Shown piece by piece: positions 1-7,629 of a stretch of 27,781 bases of DNA. The stretch comes from a bacterium UBP2_UBA2255 (GTDB lineage: Bacteria; Edwardsbacteria; AC1; EtOH8). Below the pieces are notes generated by a model. It did no database searches. It saw only the letters and a list, made by a program, of their open reading frames with translations, and was not told where the DNA came from. The position numbers were made by a program, and so were the translations under genes. Numbering within the stretch: position 1 is the stretch's first letter; each line of letters starts with the position of its first letter. The DNA lies in the NCBI GenBank assembly GCA_002347565.1, contig DDXR01000052.1, positions 1 to 27,781 on the forward strand, read 5' to 3'.

Positions 1-18
1 CAAGGTCAAAGGCCATCG

Positions 19-162
19 AACGCAGATAACTACGGATAACAGCGGATGAAGGCGACCACCAAAATCAAGCAAGAGGTTTGCCTTTGTATTCCATCTGCGA
101 AAATCTGCGGCCAATTATGGTTTTTCTCTGGGACTTAAAGGGTTAGTCCGCTATAATCCGCG
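19..162. repeat. Imperfect inverted-repeat element upstream of ugd
   Basis: This non-coding, AT-richer stretch contains CGGATAACAGCGGA at 33-46. TCCGCTATAATCCG at 147-160 is its reverse complement with 12 of 14 bases matching. A second pair of related words lies inside: CGCAGAT at 21-27 and ATCTGCG twice in 92-109. The outer arms enclose about 100 bases with no ORF. It looks like a remnant of a short dispersed repeat rather than a terminator, because the arms are far apart and no T-tract follows. The 9-mer TCCGCTATA recurs at both flanks of the four-helix-bundle gene near 16.7-17.1 kb. Confidence 0.5.
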
Positions 163-189
163 CACTATTTGTTTTTATGTAATTAACTT

Positions 190-230
190 TTGACAACAAA
201 CCAATTATCAGTAATTTCAAAAAGGGAAGA
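190..230 (+). promoter_or_regulatory. Possible sigma70-type promoter and RBS of ugd
   Basis: A perfect -35 hexamer TTGACA lies at 190-195. The best -10 at normal spacing is weak (TAATTT, 212-217). A purine-rich AAAGGGAAG follows near 220-230, 6-8 bases before the ugd ATG, and serves as the ribosome binding site. A perfect TATAAT exists at 152-157 but sits in the repeat arm with a poor -35. Which of the two is used cannot be decided from sequence. Confidence 0.3.
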
Positions 231-235
231 AATCC

Positions 236-1555
236 ATGAACCTGACTGTTATCGGAACCGGCTACGTCGGACTTGTTACCGGAACCTGTTTTGCTGAAAT
301 GGGAAATACTGTCACCTGCGTCGATACCGATCCTGCCAAGGTAGCCAACCTCAAGCAGGGGCAGATCCCGATTTTTGAGCCTGGTTTGGATGTTCTGGTT
401 AAAAATAATGTCAAAGAAGGGCGTCTGCGGTTCACGACTTCTCTCGCAGAGGCCATGATCGATTCCCGGGTTTACTTCATCGCGGTCGGTACCCCCTCCA
501 ACGGTGACGGAAGTGCTGACCTGAGCCAGGTGTTGGGTGTCGCCGGAGAAATCGGTCAGCACTTGACCGAATACGGTGTTGTGGTCGATAAATCGACCGT
601 GCCGGTCGGGACTGCGGAGAAAGTACGGGCGGTGATAGAAAGTGAACTGCAAAAGCGTGGTCAAAATATCGCTTTCGATGTGGTTAGCAATCCCGAGTTT
701 CTCAAGGAAGGCGCCGCTATTGAAGATTTTATGCGTCCCGACAGGATTATCGTCGGTACCGAAAGCGACCGCGCCCGTGACATCATGCGACAGCTTTATG
801 CTCCCTTCAACATGAATCGGGACCGGACCATCTACATGGGGGTGCGGGATGCCGAGATGACCAAGTATGCCGCCAACGCCATGCTGGCGACCCGGATCAG
901 TTTCGTCAACGAGCTGTCGCGGCTGTGCGAGGAGGTCGGGGCGGACATCGACCAGGTGCGGCGGGGCATCGGCAGCGACCGGAGGATCGGAATGCCGTTC
1001 CTGTACGCCGGGCTGGGGTACGGCGGCTCGTGCTTTCCCAAGGATGTCAAGGCCCTAGTCCACATGTTCCGCCAGCACGGTCTGCCGCCCCAGATCCTGG
1101 CGGCGGTGGAGGCGGTCAACACGGGCCAGCGCCGGCGGTTCATCGACGGCATCCTGCGCCACTACCGCAACGCGGTGGCCGGGAAGACCTTCGCGGTCTG
1201 GGGGCTGGCGTTCAAGCCCCAGACGGACGACATGCGCGAGGCGCCGGCCATCGACATCATCGGCACCCTGCGCCGCAAGGGCGCCCGGTTCCGCGTCCAC
1301 GACCCGGTGGCCATGGAGACCGCCGCCGCGGTGCTGGGCGGCCGCGGGATCGAGTACCAGGCGGACGCCTACGAAGCCCTGCGCGGCGCCGACGCGCTGC
1401 TGCTGCTGACGGAATGGCACCAGTTCCGCGAGCCGGATTTCGCCCGGATGAGGCGCCTCCTGAAGCGGCCGGTGGTCTTCGACGGTCGCAACCAGTACGA
1501 CCCGGCCCAGCTGCGCAAGCTCGGCTTCACCTACCGCTGCGTCGGGCGGGCCTGA
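236..1555 (+). CDS. ugd: UDP-glucose 6-dehydrogenase
   Basis: This cytoplasmic enzyme oxidises UDP-glucose twice with NAD+ to UDP-glucuronate. The 439 residues match the usual family length. The N-terminal Rossmann motif GTGYVGLVTG (residues 7-16) is followed by VGTPS, DKSTVPVGT and NPEFLKEG. The catalytic cysteine is C266 in GYGGSCFPKD, and the C-terminal UDP-binding domain carries WGLAFKPQTDDMREAP. The N-terminus is of the UDP-glucose rather than the UDP-GlcNAc (WbpA) dehydrogenase type, as I know these families. The next gene, a UDP-glucuronate decarboxylase, uses its product and starts one base after its stop. The reading frame is intact, but base composition changes sharply near position 835: roughly 42-57% GC before and 65-70% after, with codon choice moving from GTT/TTT/AAA to GTC/TTC/AAG. 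Confidence 0.95.
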   Translation: MNLTVIGTGYVGLVTGTCFAEMGNTVTCVDTDPAKVANLKQGQIPIFEPGLDVLVKNNVKEGRLRFTTSLAEAMIDSRVYFIAVGTPSNGDGSADLSQVLGVAGEIGQHLTEYGVVVDKSTVPVGTAEKVRAVIESELQKRGQNIAFDVVSNPEFLKEGAAIEDFMRPDRIIVGTESDRARDIMRQLYAPFNMNRDRTIYMGVRDAEMTKYAANAMLATRISFVNELSRLCEEVGADIDQVRRGIGSDRRIGMPFLYAGLGYGGSCFPKDVKALVHMFRQHGLPPQILAAVEAVNTGQRRRFIDGILRHYRNAVAGKTFAVWGLAFKPQTDDMREAPAIDIIGTLRRKGARFRVHDPVAMETAAAVLGGRGIEYQADAYEALRGADALLLLTEWHQFREPDFARMRRLLKRPVVFDGRNQYDPAQLRKLGFTYRCVGRA

Positions 1556-1556
1556 G

Positions 1557-2501
1557 ATGGCGCGGCCGCTCGACGTCGTCGTGGCCGGCGGCGCCGGTTT
1601 CATCGGGTCGCATCTCTGTGACCGGCTGCTGGCCGACGGCCATCGGGTGACCGCGGTCGACAGCCTGGTCACCGGACGGCTGCGAAACGTCAGCCACCTG
1701 AAGCGGGAGCGGCGGTTCCGCTTCATCCGGCACGACATCGTGCGGCCGCTGGCACTGACGGGCCGGGTCGACTGGATCTTCAACCTGGCCTCGCCGGCCA
1801 GCCCGGTCGATTTCCCCCGCATCCCGGTCGAGATCCTGCTGACCGGGGCCTGCGGTTCCCGCACCCTGCTGGAATTGGCGCTCCGCAAGCGGGCGCGGTA
1901 CCTGCTGGCCTCGACCTCGGAGGTGTACGGGGATCCGCTGGTGCACCCCCAGCCCGAGGGGTACTGGGGCAACGTCAATCCGATCGGGCCGCGCAGCTGT
2001 TACGATGAGGCCAAGCGTTTCGCCGAAGCCATCACCATGGCCTACCGGAGGAAGCGTGGTCTGGACACGCGCATCGTGAGGATCTTCAACACCTACGGTC
2101 CCCGGATGCGGCTGGGCGACGGCCGGGTCGTACCGGCGCTGGTGGACCAGGCCCTGCGCAGCAAGCCCCTGACCGTGTTCGGCGACGGCAGCCAGACCCG
2201 CAGCTTCTGCTACGTGTCCGACCTGGTCGACGGCATCTGCCGGTTGATGCGGTCCCGGGAGGTGCTGCCGGTCAACATCGGCAATCCCCATGAGATGTCT
2301 ATTTTAGCGTTCGCCGAGGCCATCCGGCGCCAGACCGGGACCAGGTCGGCGATCGCCTTCCGGCCGCTGCCGGTCGACGATCCCCAGCAGCGGAAACCGG
2401 ACATCACCCGGGCCCGGCGGGCATTGGGCTGGCGGCCGGTCGTGGGGTTCGAACAGGGCATGAGGCTGACCATCGAGTGGTTCTCCCGCCGCGCGGGCTG
2501 A
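1557..2501 (+). CDS. uxs: UDP-glucuronate decarboxylase (UDP-xylose synthase)
   Basis: This extended short-chain dehydrogenase (314 residues) should convert UDP-glucuronate to UDP-xylose through a 4-keto intermediate with bound NAD+. It shows the GGAGFIGSH nucleotide motif near the N-terminus, the STSEVYGDP segment (S119-T120) and the catalytic pair Y149/K153 in SCYDEAKR. The stretch EGYWGNVNPIGPRS just before the Tyr is the signature I associate with UXS rather than with epimerases or dTDP-glucose dehydratase. ATG lies one base after the ugd stop with no separate Shine-Dalgarno, which indicates translational coupling. Ugd and Uxs together supply UDP-GlcA and UDP-Xyl to the glycosyltransferases downstream. 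Confidence 0.9.
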   Translation: MARPLDVVVAGGAGFIGSHLCDRLLADGHRVTAVDSLVTGRLRNVSHLKRERRFRFIRHDIVRPLALTGRVDWIFNLASPASPVDFPRIPVEILLTGACGSRTLLELALRKRARYLLASTSEVYGDPLVHPQPEGYWGNVNPIGPRSCYDEAKRFAEAITMAYRRKRGLDTRIVRIFNTYGPRMRLGDGRVVPALVDQALRSKPLTVFGDGSQTRSFCYVSDLVDGICRLMRSREVLPVNIGNPHEMSILAFAEAIRRQTGTRSAIAFRPLPVDDPQQRKPDITRARRALGWRPVVGFEQGMRLTIEWFSRRAG

Positions 2502-2561
2502 CGGGGACCGAACTGCGGAGCGGCGAACGGGCACGACGCAAGACAATAGCCATATGCAATC

Positions 2562-2567
2562 AGGAGG
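2562..2567 (+). promoter_or_regulatory. Strong RBS that sets a TTG start
   Basis: A full AGGAGG lies 7 bases upstream of TTG 2575. It lies inside the longer reading frame that begins at ATG 2554. This placement favours TTG 2575 over the upstream ATG, and the Rossmann motif begins within a few residues of that TTG, as expected for the family. Confidence 0.75.
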
Positions 2568-2574
2568 TAGCGAG

Positions 2575-3594
2575 TTGAAGAAAAGGATCGGGGTGATAGG
2601 GTGCGGGCACTGGGGGAAGAACTATGTCCGTGTTTTCAACGAGATCGACGGGTCGGTCGTGCTCGGCGCGTTCGACAGCGACGCCGAAAAGGTCGCAGCC
2701 CTCGGCAAGAAGTACCCGGCGATGAAGACCTATGCGTCCGCCCGGGATCTGTTCGCGGACGGCGACATCGATGCGGTGGTGATATCGACCCCTGCCACGA
2801 CGCATCACCAGCTGGTGAAGCAGGCGTTGGCCGCGGGCAAGCCGGTGCTGGTCGAGAAGCCGATGACCGTTGACCTGGAGGAATCCGAGGAGCTGCAGCG
2901 GTCGGCGGCGGCGGCCGGGTCGGTGCTGATGGTCGGCCACACCTTCATTTACAACAACGTCATCCGCAGGATGAAGGAGCTGATGCGCGAACCGGGTTTT
3001 GGCAAGGTGTACTGCCTGTACGCCGACCGCACCCATCTGGGGCTGATCCGCGACGATGTCAACGCCGTCTGGGACCTCGCGGCCCACGACGTGTCGATAT
3101 TCATGTACCTGCTTGACCAGTCCCCCCGGTGGGTCAGCGCCGTCGGCAGCAGCTTTCTGAAGGCCGGTCGCGAGGACCTCGGCTTCATCACCCTGATGTT
3201 CAGCAACGGCGTCGCCGCCAACATCCGGGTCAGCTGGCTCGACGCCAACAAGGTGCGCCAGCTGGTCGTGGTCGGCAGCGGGGCCCGGCTGGTGTTCGAC
3301 GACCTCAACAACCTGGAGAAGCTGCGGATATTCGAGAAGGGGATCTCGGTGGAGCGGCCGGTGGACAGCTTCGGCGAGTTCCAGTACCAGCTGCGCGACG
3401 GCAGCATCGTCAGCCCGAACCTGGTGCTGTCGGAGCCGTTGAAGGTGCAGTGCCAGCACTTCATCGACTGCCTCAACGGCAAGTGCCGGCCGCTGACCGA
3501 CGGCCGGAGCGGCGCCGACGTGGTCCGGGTGATGTGCGCGATCGAGCAATCAATCAAGCACAACGGGAAACCAGTGGAGGTGTCCAATGCATGA
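2575..3594 (+). CDS. Gfo/Idh/MocA oxidoreductase, WlbA/WbpB-like sugar 3-dehydrogenase
   Basis: Predicted NAD(P)-dependent oxidoreductase of 339 residues from the TTG start. It has the GxGxxG-type motif VIGCGHWG (residues 7-14), the conserved EKP with catalytic lysine K95, and the DLAAHD motif (D167, H171) of the family. Its neighbours are an N-acyltransferase of hexapeptide fold and a DegT aminotransferase. That set is the WlbA-WlbB-WlbC (WbpB-D-E) module, in which this enzyme oxidises C3 of a UDP-hexuronate to a 3-keto sugar. The true substrate (UDP-GlcNAcA or UDP-GlcA) cannot be read from sequence. Ugd being UDP-glucose-like leaves UDP-GlcA possible. The stop overlaps the next ATG by 8 bases. 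Confidence 0.85.
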   Translation: MKKRIGVIGCGHWGKNYVRVFNEIDGSVVLGAFDSDAEKVAALGKKYPAMKTYASARDLFADGDIDAVVISTPATTHHQLVKQALAAGKPVLVEKPMTVDLEESEELQRSAAAAGSVLMVGHTFIYNNVIRRMKELMREPGFGKVYCLYADRTHLGLIRDDVNAVWDLAAHDVSIFMYLLDQSPRWVSAVGSSFLKAGREDLGFITLMFSNGVAANIRVSWLDANKVRQLVVVGSGARLVFDDLNNLEKLRIFEKGISVERPVDSFGEFQYQLRDGSIVSPNLVLSEPLKVQCQHFIDCLNGKCRPLTDGRSGADVVRVMCAIEQSIKHNGKPVEVSNA

Positions 3595-4204
3595 GCCGAC
3601 GGCAGGCGGGGACCTGATCATCGACCCGGCCGCCCGGATCGACTGCCAAACCGGCCGCAAGATCCAGGCAACGCCGGCGATCATCGGCGCCCCGGGGCAC
3701 ATCCGGGCCAACACGGTCATCTATACCAACGTCACCATCGGCGACGGCCTGCAGACCGGCCACGGCGTCGTGATCCGGGAGGAGAACACGATCGGGCGCA
3801 ACTGCAACATCTGGAACAACTCTACGGTCGATTACGGCTGCGTCATCGGCGATAACGTCAAGATCCACTGCAACTGCTACATCGCCCAGTACACCACGAT
3901 CGAGGACGGCGTCTTCATGGCCCCCGGGGTGACCATCGCCAACGACCCCCACCCGGTGTGCACGCTGTGCATGAGGGGCCCGACCATCAAGCGGGGGGCG
4001 CGGATCGGCGTCAACGTGACCATCCTGCCCAACGTCACCATTGGCGAGTACGCCCTGGTCGCGGCCGGCAGCGTCGTCACCAAGGACGTCCCGCCCCGGA
4101 TGCTGGTGCGCGGCAATCCGGCCCGGGTGGTCAAGTCGATCTACGAATTGGAATGCAGGTGCCGCAAGAAAGACAAAGCCTACCAGACGGAGCAGGACCG
4201 ATGA
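3587..4204 (+). CDS. Left-handed beta-helix N-acyltransferase, WlbB/WbpD-like
   Basis: A 205-residue transferase built largely of hexapeptide repeats (for example VTIGDG, NTIGRN, CVIGDN, VTIGEY). It ends in the usual AAGSVVTKDVPP and GNPARVVK segments. It probably N-acylates the amino group installed by the next gene's product, using acetyl-CoA, on a UDP-sugar in the cytoplasm. NDPHP supplies a His that could act as general base. Two cysteine pairs stand out, CTLC about 125 residues in and ECRC near the C-terminus; both could bind metal, though the first pair may simply be common in this subgroup. GTGGAGG precedes the ATG at a suitable distance. The gene overlaps both neighbours, and its stop forms ATGA with the aminotransferase start. 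Confidence 0.88.
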   Translation: MHEPTAGGDLIIDPAARIDCQTGRKIQATPAIIGAPGHIRANTVIYTNVTIGDGLQTGHGVVIREENTIGRNCNIWNNSTVDYGCVIGDNVKIHCNCYIAQYTTIEDGVFMAPGVTIANDPHPVCTLCMRGPTIKRGARIGVNVTILPNVTIGEYALVAAGSVVTKDVPPRMLVRGNPARVVKSIYELECRCRKKDKAYQTEQDR

Positions 4205-5298
4205 AGATACCTTTTGTGGACCTCAAGGCGCAGTATGCAGCCATCGCGAAGGACGTTGACGATGCCATCAAGAATGTCATCGCCAACACCGACTTCGTCC
4301 TGGGCAGCGACGTCAAGGCCCTGGAGGCGGAGTTCGCCTCCTACTGCGGCGCCAAATACGCGGTGGGCCTGGACAACGGTATGTCGGCCCTCGAGCTGGC
4401 GCTGCGGGCGCTTGCCGTCGGTCCGGGGGACGAGGTGATCACCACCGCCAACACGTTCATCGCCACGGCGGGCAGCATCGCCGCCACGGGCGCGCGGCCG
4501 GTGCTGGTCGACGTCGACCCCGTCACCTACAACATGGACGCCCGGGCCATGGAGCGCGCCATCACCGCCCGCACCAAGGCCGTCATGCCGGTGCACCTGT
4601 ACGGCCAGCCGGCCGACATGGACGCCATCCTGGGGATCGCGCGCGACCGCCGGCTGCCGGTGATAGAGGACGCCTGCCAGGCCCATGGCGCCAGGTACAA
4701 GGGCCGGCGCTGCGGCAGCATGGGCGCGGCCGGCTGCTTCAGCTTCTACCCCGGCAAGAACCTGGGAGCCTACGGTGACGGCGGCATGCTGGTGACCAAC
4801 GACCAGCGGATCGCCGAAACGGTTTCGTACCTCCGCAACTACGGCCAGCGGGAAAAATACAACCATTTCATGATGGCGTACAACCGACGGCTCGACAGCA
4901 TCCAGGCCGCCGTGCTGCGGGTCAAACTGGGGCACCTCGACCGGTGGAACGAGCTCCGCCGCGGTAACGCCGCCGCGTACGGGCGATGCCTGGCCGGGAC
5001 CCCGGTCGCCACGCCGCGGACGGTCGGGGATGTCGAGCACGTTTTCCACGTCTACGCCGTCAAGATCCAGGACCGGGACCGGGTGCTCGGCGAGCTGGCC
5101 AAGGCGGGCGTCGCCGCGGGGATCCACTACCCTATCCCGATCCACCTGCAGGAATCGTTCAAGCACCTCGGCTACCCCAAGGGGGCCTTCCCGGTGTCGG
5201 AGGAGCTGGCGGCGCACGAGCTGTCCCTGCCCATGTACGCCGAGCTGACGGCCGAGCAGATCGAATACGTCTGCGGGGAACTGAAGCGGCTTGTATAG
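4201..5298 (+). CDS. DegT/DnrJ/EryC1 PLP aminotransferase, WlbC/WbpE-like
   Basis: A 365-residue aminotransferase that should transfer an amino group, usually from glutamate, to the 3-keto sugar made by the Gfo/Idh enzyme. The PLP lysine is K186 in FYPGKNLGAYGDGG. D157 in EDACQAHG holds the PLP ring nitrogen. The N-terminus MKIPFVDLKAQY and the C-terminal segment with HYPIPIHLQ and LSLPMY are typical. An open frame extends upstream to 3958, but ATG 4201 is preferred because it forms an ATGA overlap with the acyltransferase stop and gives the standard N-terminus. The reaction position (C3) is inferred from the neighbouring genes; C4 aminotransferases of the same family look similar. Confidence 0.92.
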   Translation: MKIPFVDLKAQYAAIAKDVDDAIKNVIANTDFVLGSDVKALEAEFASYCGAKYAVGLDNGMSALELALRALAVGPGDEVITTANTFIATAGSIAATGARPVLVDVDPVTYNMDARAMERAITARTKAVMPVHLYGQPADMDAILGIARDRRLPVIEDACQAHGARYKGRRCGSMGAAGCFSFYPGKNLGAYGDGGMLVTNDQRIAETVSYLRNYGQREKYNHFMMAYNRRLDSIQAAVLRVKLGHLDRWNELRRGNAAAYGRCLAGTPVATPRTVGDVEHVFHVYAVKIQDRDRVLGELAKAGVAAGIHYPIPIHLQESFKHLGYPKGAFPVSEELAAHELSLPMYAELTAEQIEYVCGELKRLV

Positions 5299-6010
5299 GA
5301 ACCAACGGGTCATCCTGATCGCGCCGGCGTACAACGAGGCCGGGGCGATCGCCTCGGTGCCGATCGGCGCCCGAGGCGGACCGGCTGACACCGTCCTGGT
5401 GGTGGACGACTGCTCGACCGACGGGACGGCCCGCGTTGCAGCGGACGCCGGCGCGACGGTGATCAGCCATCGCCGCCGGCGCGGTGTCGGCGCAGCGATA
5501 CGCACCGGGATCGACCACGCTCTCGCCAACGGCTTCGACATCATCTGCATCATCGCGGGCAACGGGAAGGACAATCCGCGGGAGCTGCCGCGGCTGCTCG
5601 AGCCGGTAGCATCCGGCCGGTTCGATTACGCCCAGGGTTCGCGCTACTTGCGCGGCGGGTCGTTCGCCCACATGCCGTTCTACCGCCTGGTGGCGACCCG
5701 GCTCTACCCCTGGGTGGTATCGCTGTGGTTCGGGCGCCCGTTCACCGATTGCACCAACGGTTTCCGCGCGATGCGCGCCAAGGTGTTCAGCGACGCGCGC
5801 ATCGACTGCCATCAGGCCTGGCTGGACGGTTATGAGCTGGAGATGTACATCCACTTCAAGGTCATCGCCCTGGGATACCGGGTCGCGGAGGTGCCGGTCT
5901 CGAAGATCTACCGGGAAAAGGGCTCGTACACCCACACCAAGATGTCGCCGGTCGGCTGGTGGCGGATGGTACGGCCGTTCTTCTTCCTCGCGACGGGCGT
6001 CAGGCGATGA
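5291..6010 (+). CDS. Family 2 glycosyltransferase (DPM/GtrB-like, soluble)
   Basis: A 239-residue GT-A fold protein with VILIAPAYNEAG near the N-terminus and VVDDCSTDGT (D39/D40), which binds the nucleotide sugar. No membrane segment is visible, unlike many polyprenyl-phosphate glycosyltransferases. The position where relatives carry the metal-binding DADGQ/DGDLQ motif reads AGNGKDNP (residues 89-96), so the usual DxD is absent and K93/D94 stand nearby. A TTG start at 5291 overlaps the aminotransferase stop by 8 bases; no ATG gives a complete N-terminus. It probably moves a sugar from the UDP-sugars made upstream to a lipid or glycan acceptor. Donor and acceptor are unknown. Confidence 0.85.
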   Translation: MYRNQRVILIAPAYNEAGAIASVPIGARGGPADTVLVVDDCSTDGTARVAADAGATVISHRRRRGVGAAIRTGIDHALANGFDIICIIAGNGKDNPRELPRLLEPVASGRFDYAQGSRYLRGGSFAHMPFYRLVATRLYPWVVSLWFGRPFTDCTNGFRAMRAKVFSDARIDCHQAWLDGYELEMYIHFKVIALGYRVAEVPVSKIYREKGSYTHTKMSPVGWWRMVRPFFFLATGVRR

Positions 6011-7629
6011 CCAGGAGCCGGCGCCGTCCCCGCTGCGATGAGCACACCGCGCCTGCCGCCGGCGCCTTTGCGGCGCTGCAGCGGCACGGGCGGTGGGCCG
6101 TGATGGCGGTCGGCCTCGCCCTGGCCGCCGTACTGTTCGACCCGAAGCCTTTCGTCGGCGGCGACAATGCGACGTACCTGCTGCTGGCCAGGGCGATCAG
6201 GACAGGAGCCGGCTACGTCGAATTATGGACGGCGGGCAATCCGCCGCACACGCTGTATCCCCCGGGGTATCCCGTGCTGCTGGCCGCGGCGACCTGGTCG
6301 GGCGCGGAGGTTTTCAGCGCCAAGGCGGTGTCACTGGCGTGCTGGCTGGCCGGGCTGTGGCTTTTCATGGGAATGATCCGGCGGTTCGGCGGGGTGGGGC
6401 CCGCGGCGGCGCTGCTGATCGGCGCGATGGTGGCGTGCAACCCGTTGCTGCTGGAGTACGCGCATTGGGAGCTGTCCGAGATGCCGTTCTTCGCGGTGAC
6501 GACGCTGACCCTGCACTGCGCCTCCCGGGCGGCCGCGGATCCACGCCGCTTCCCTCCGTTGCTGCTGTTGTCGGTCGCGCTGGCGATGGCCGGTTTTTAC
6601 ATCCGTCCGACCGGGCTGGTGCTGGCCGGGTCCCTGGTGATCGCCCTGCTGTGGCAGCGCCGGATCGCAGCGGCGGCCGCCGCCGCCGGGCTGGCGCTGC
6701 TATTGTGGCTTCCCTGGCAGGTGCGGAACATGGCTGCCGGCGGCGGCGAAGGGCTGCGGGTCGCCGCCTTCGCGATGAGAAACCCGTACGACCCGGCCGC
6801 GGGGACCATCGCCCTGTCCGATTTGATCGTGCGCCTTGCCGCCAACGCCAGGATCTACTTCCTGGACGTGCTGCCGGTGATGGTTTTCCCCCCCGCCGAG
6901 GCGTCGGCGCTGGCCGTGATCCGGCCGGCGATGGGCGTGCTCGCGGTGGCGGCGGCAGCGGTCGGCGTCTGGCAGGCGGCCCGGCGGCAGCCGCTGCGGC
7001 CGTGGGCGCTGTTCCTCGTCGGGTACTTCGCGCTGGCGCTGGTCTGGCCCGAGGTGTGGAGCGACAGCAGGTTTCTGCTGCCGGTGGCCGCGTTGACCGT
7101 GTTCTTCATCGCGCTGGGCCTGTCCCAGGTGCGCCGGTGGCTGCGGACCGGCGGCTGGTCGCGCCGGGCGATGCTGGCGGCGTACGGTGCGGTGCTGCTG
7201 TCGCTGATCGCCACGGACATCAAGTCGGGCGCGGAGAATCTCGCCATGCTGGGCGAATACCGGCGGGGCGACCGGCTGGCAGGCCATCCGCCCGGGTGGC
7301 GGGGATTCTTCCAGGCTGCCGAGTGGGTCGCGCGCGCCACGCCGCCGCAGGCGACGGTGGTCTCGCGCAAGCCGTCGCTGTTCTATCTGGAAAGCGGACG
7401 CACCGCCTACTGCTATCCGTTCACCGTCGACCGGGACTCCGTGGTCCGCGCCATCGTCCGGGCCGATTACGTGATGGTGGAGCCGGTCAGCGGCACGGTC
7501 CAGCGCTACCTGATCCCGGCGGTCGAGCCCCATATCGGCACCAAGTTCAGGATCGTCCACGCCGCGGGCAACCCGCCGACCTACGTCCTGCATGTCGTCA
7601 AGGAGAACTCCGATGCCAACGGCAAGTAA
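6007..7629 (+). CDS. GT-C membrane glycosyltransferase (PMT/ArnT/GT39-like)
   Basis: An integral membrane protein of 540 residues with about ten or more hydrophobic segments from residue 33 on and a soluble C-terminal region after about 410. The first periplasmic loop carries VGGDNATY with D53, the acidic catalytic position of GT-C enzymes. E158 in HWELSEMPF is the second conserved acidic position of this fold. Such enzymes transfer a sugar from a polyprenyl-phosphate donor on the outer face of the membrane. The family-2 transferases on both sides could make that donor. ATG 6007 overlaps the previous stop as ATGA and is preferred to an upstream in-frame start at 5959. The acceptor is not known. 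Confidence 0.8.
   Translation: MTRSRRRPRCDEHTAPAAGAFAALQRHGRWAVMAVGLALAAVLFDPKPFVGGDNATYLLLARAIRTGAGYVELWTAGNPPHTLYPPGYPVLLAAATWSGAEVFSAKAVSLACWLAGLWLFMGMIRRFGGVGPAAALLIGAMVACNPLLLEYAHWELSEMPFFAVTTLTLHCASRAAADPRRFPPLLLLSVALAMAGFYIRPTGLVLAGSLVIALLWQRRIAAAAAAAGLALLLWLPWQVRNMAAGGGEGLRVAAFAMRNPYDPAAGTIALSDLIVRLAANARIYFLDVLPVMVFPPAEASALAVIRPAMGVLAVAAAAVGVWQAARRQPLRPWALFLVGYFALALVWPEVWSDSRFLLPVAALTVFFIALGLSQVRRWLRTGGWSRRAMLAAYGAVLLSLIATDIKSGAENLAMLGEYRRGDRLAGHPPGWRGFFQAAEWVARATPPQATVVSRKPSLFYLESGRTAYCYPFTVDRDSVVRAIVRADYVMVEPVSGTVQRYLIPAVEPHIGTKFRIVHAAGNPPTYVLHVVKENSDANGK
7601..7605 (+). promoter_or_regulatory. RBS that sets the start of the second GT2 gene
   Basis: AGGAG lies inside the end of the GT-C gene, 7 bases before ATG 7613. 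The alternative in-frame ATG at 7592 lies upstream of this site and has no comparable sequence before it. ATG 7613 is therefore the likely start. Confidence 0.65.

Noticed and set aside
143..664. 173-codon minus-strand frame over the ugd start
   Set aside because: It covers the conserved N-terminal domain of Ugd, has no family signature of its own and lies in the lower-GC part where stops are still infrequent in that frame.
4180..5574. 464-codon minus-strand frame across the aminotransferase and glycosyltransferase genes
   Set aside because: It spans two coupled + strand genes with clear catalytic motifs, and its own translation shows no domain.
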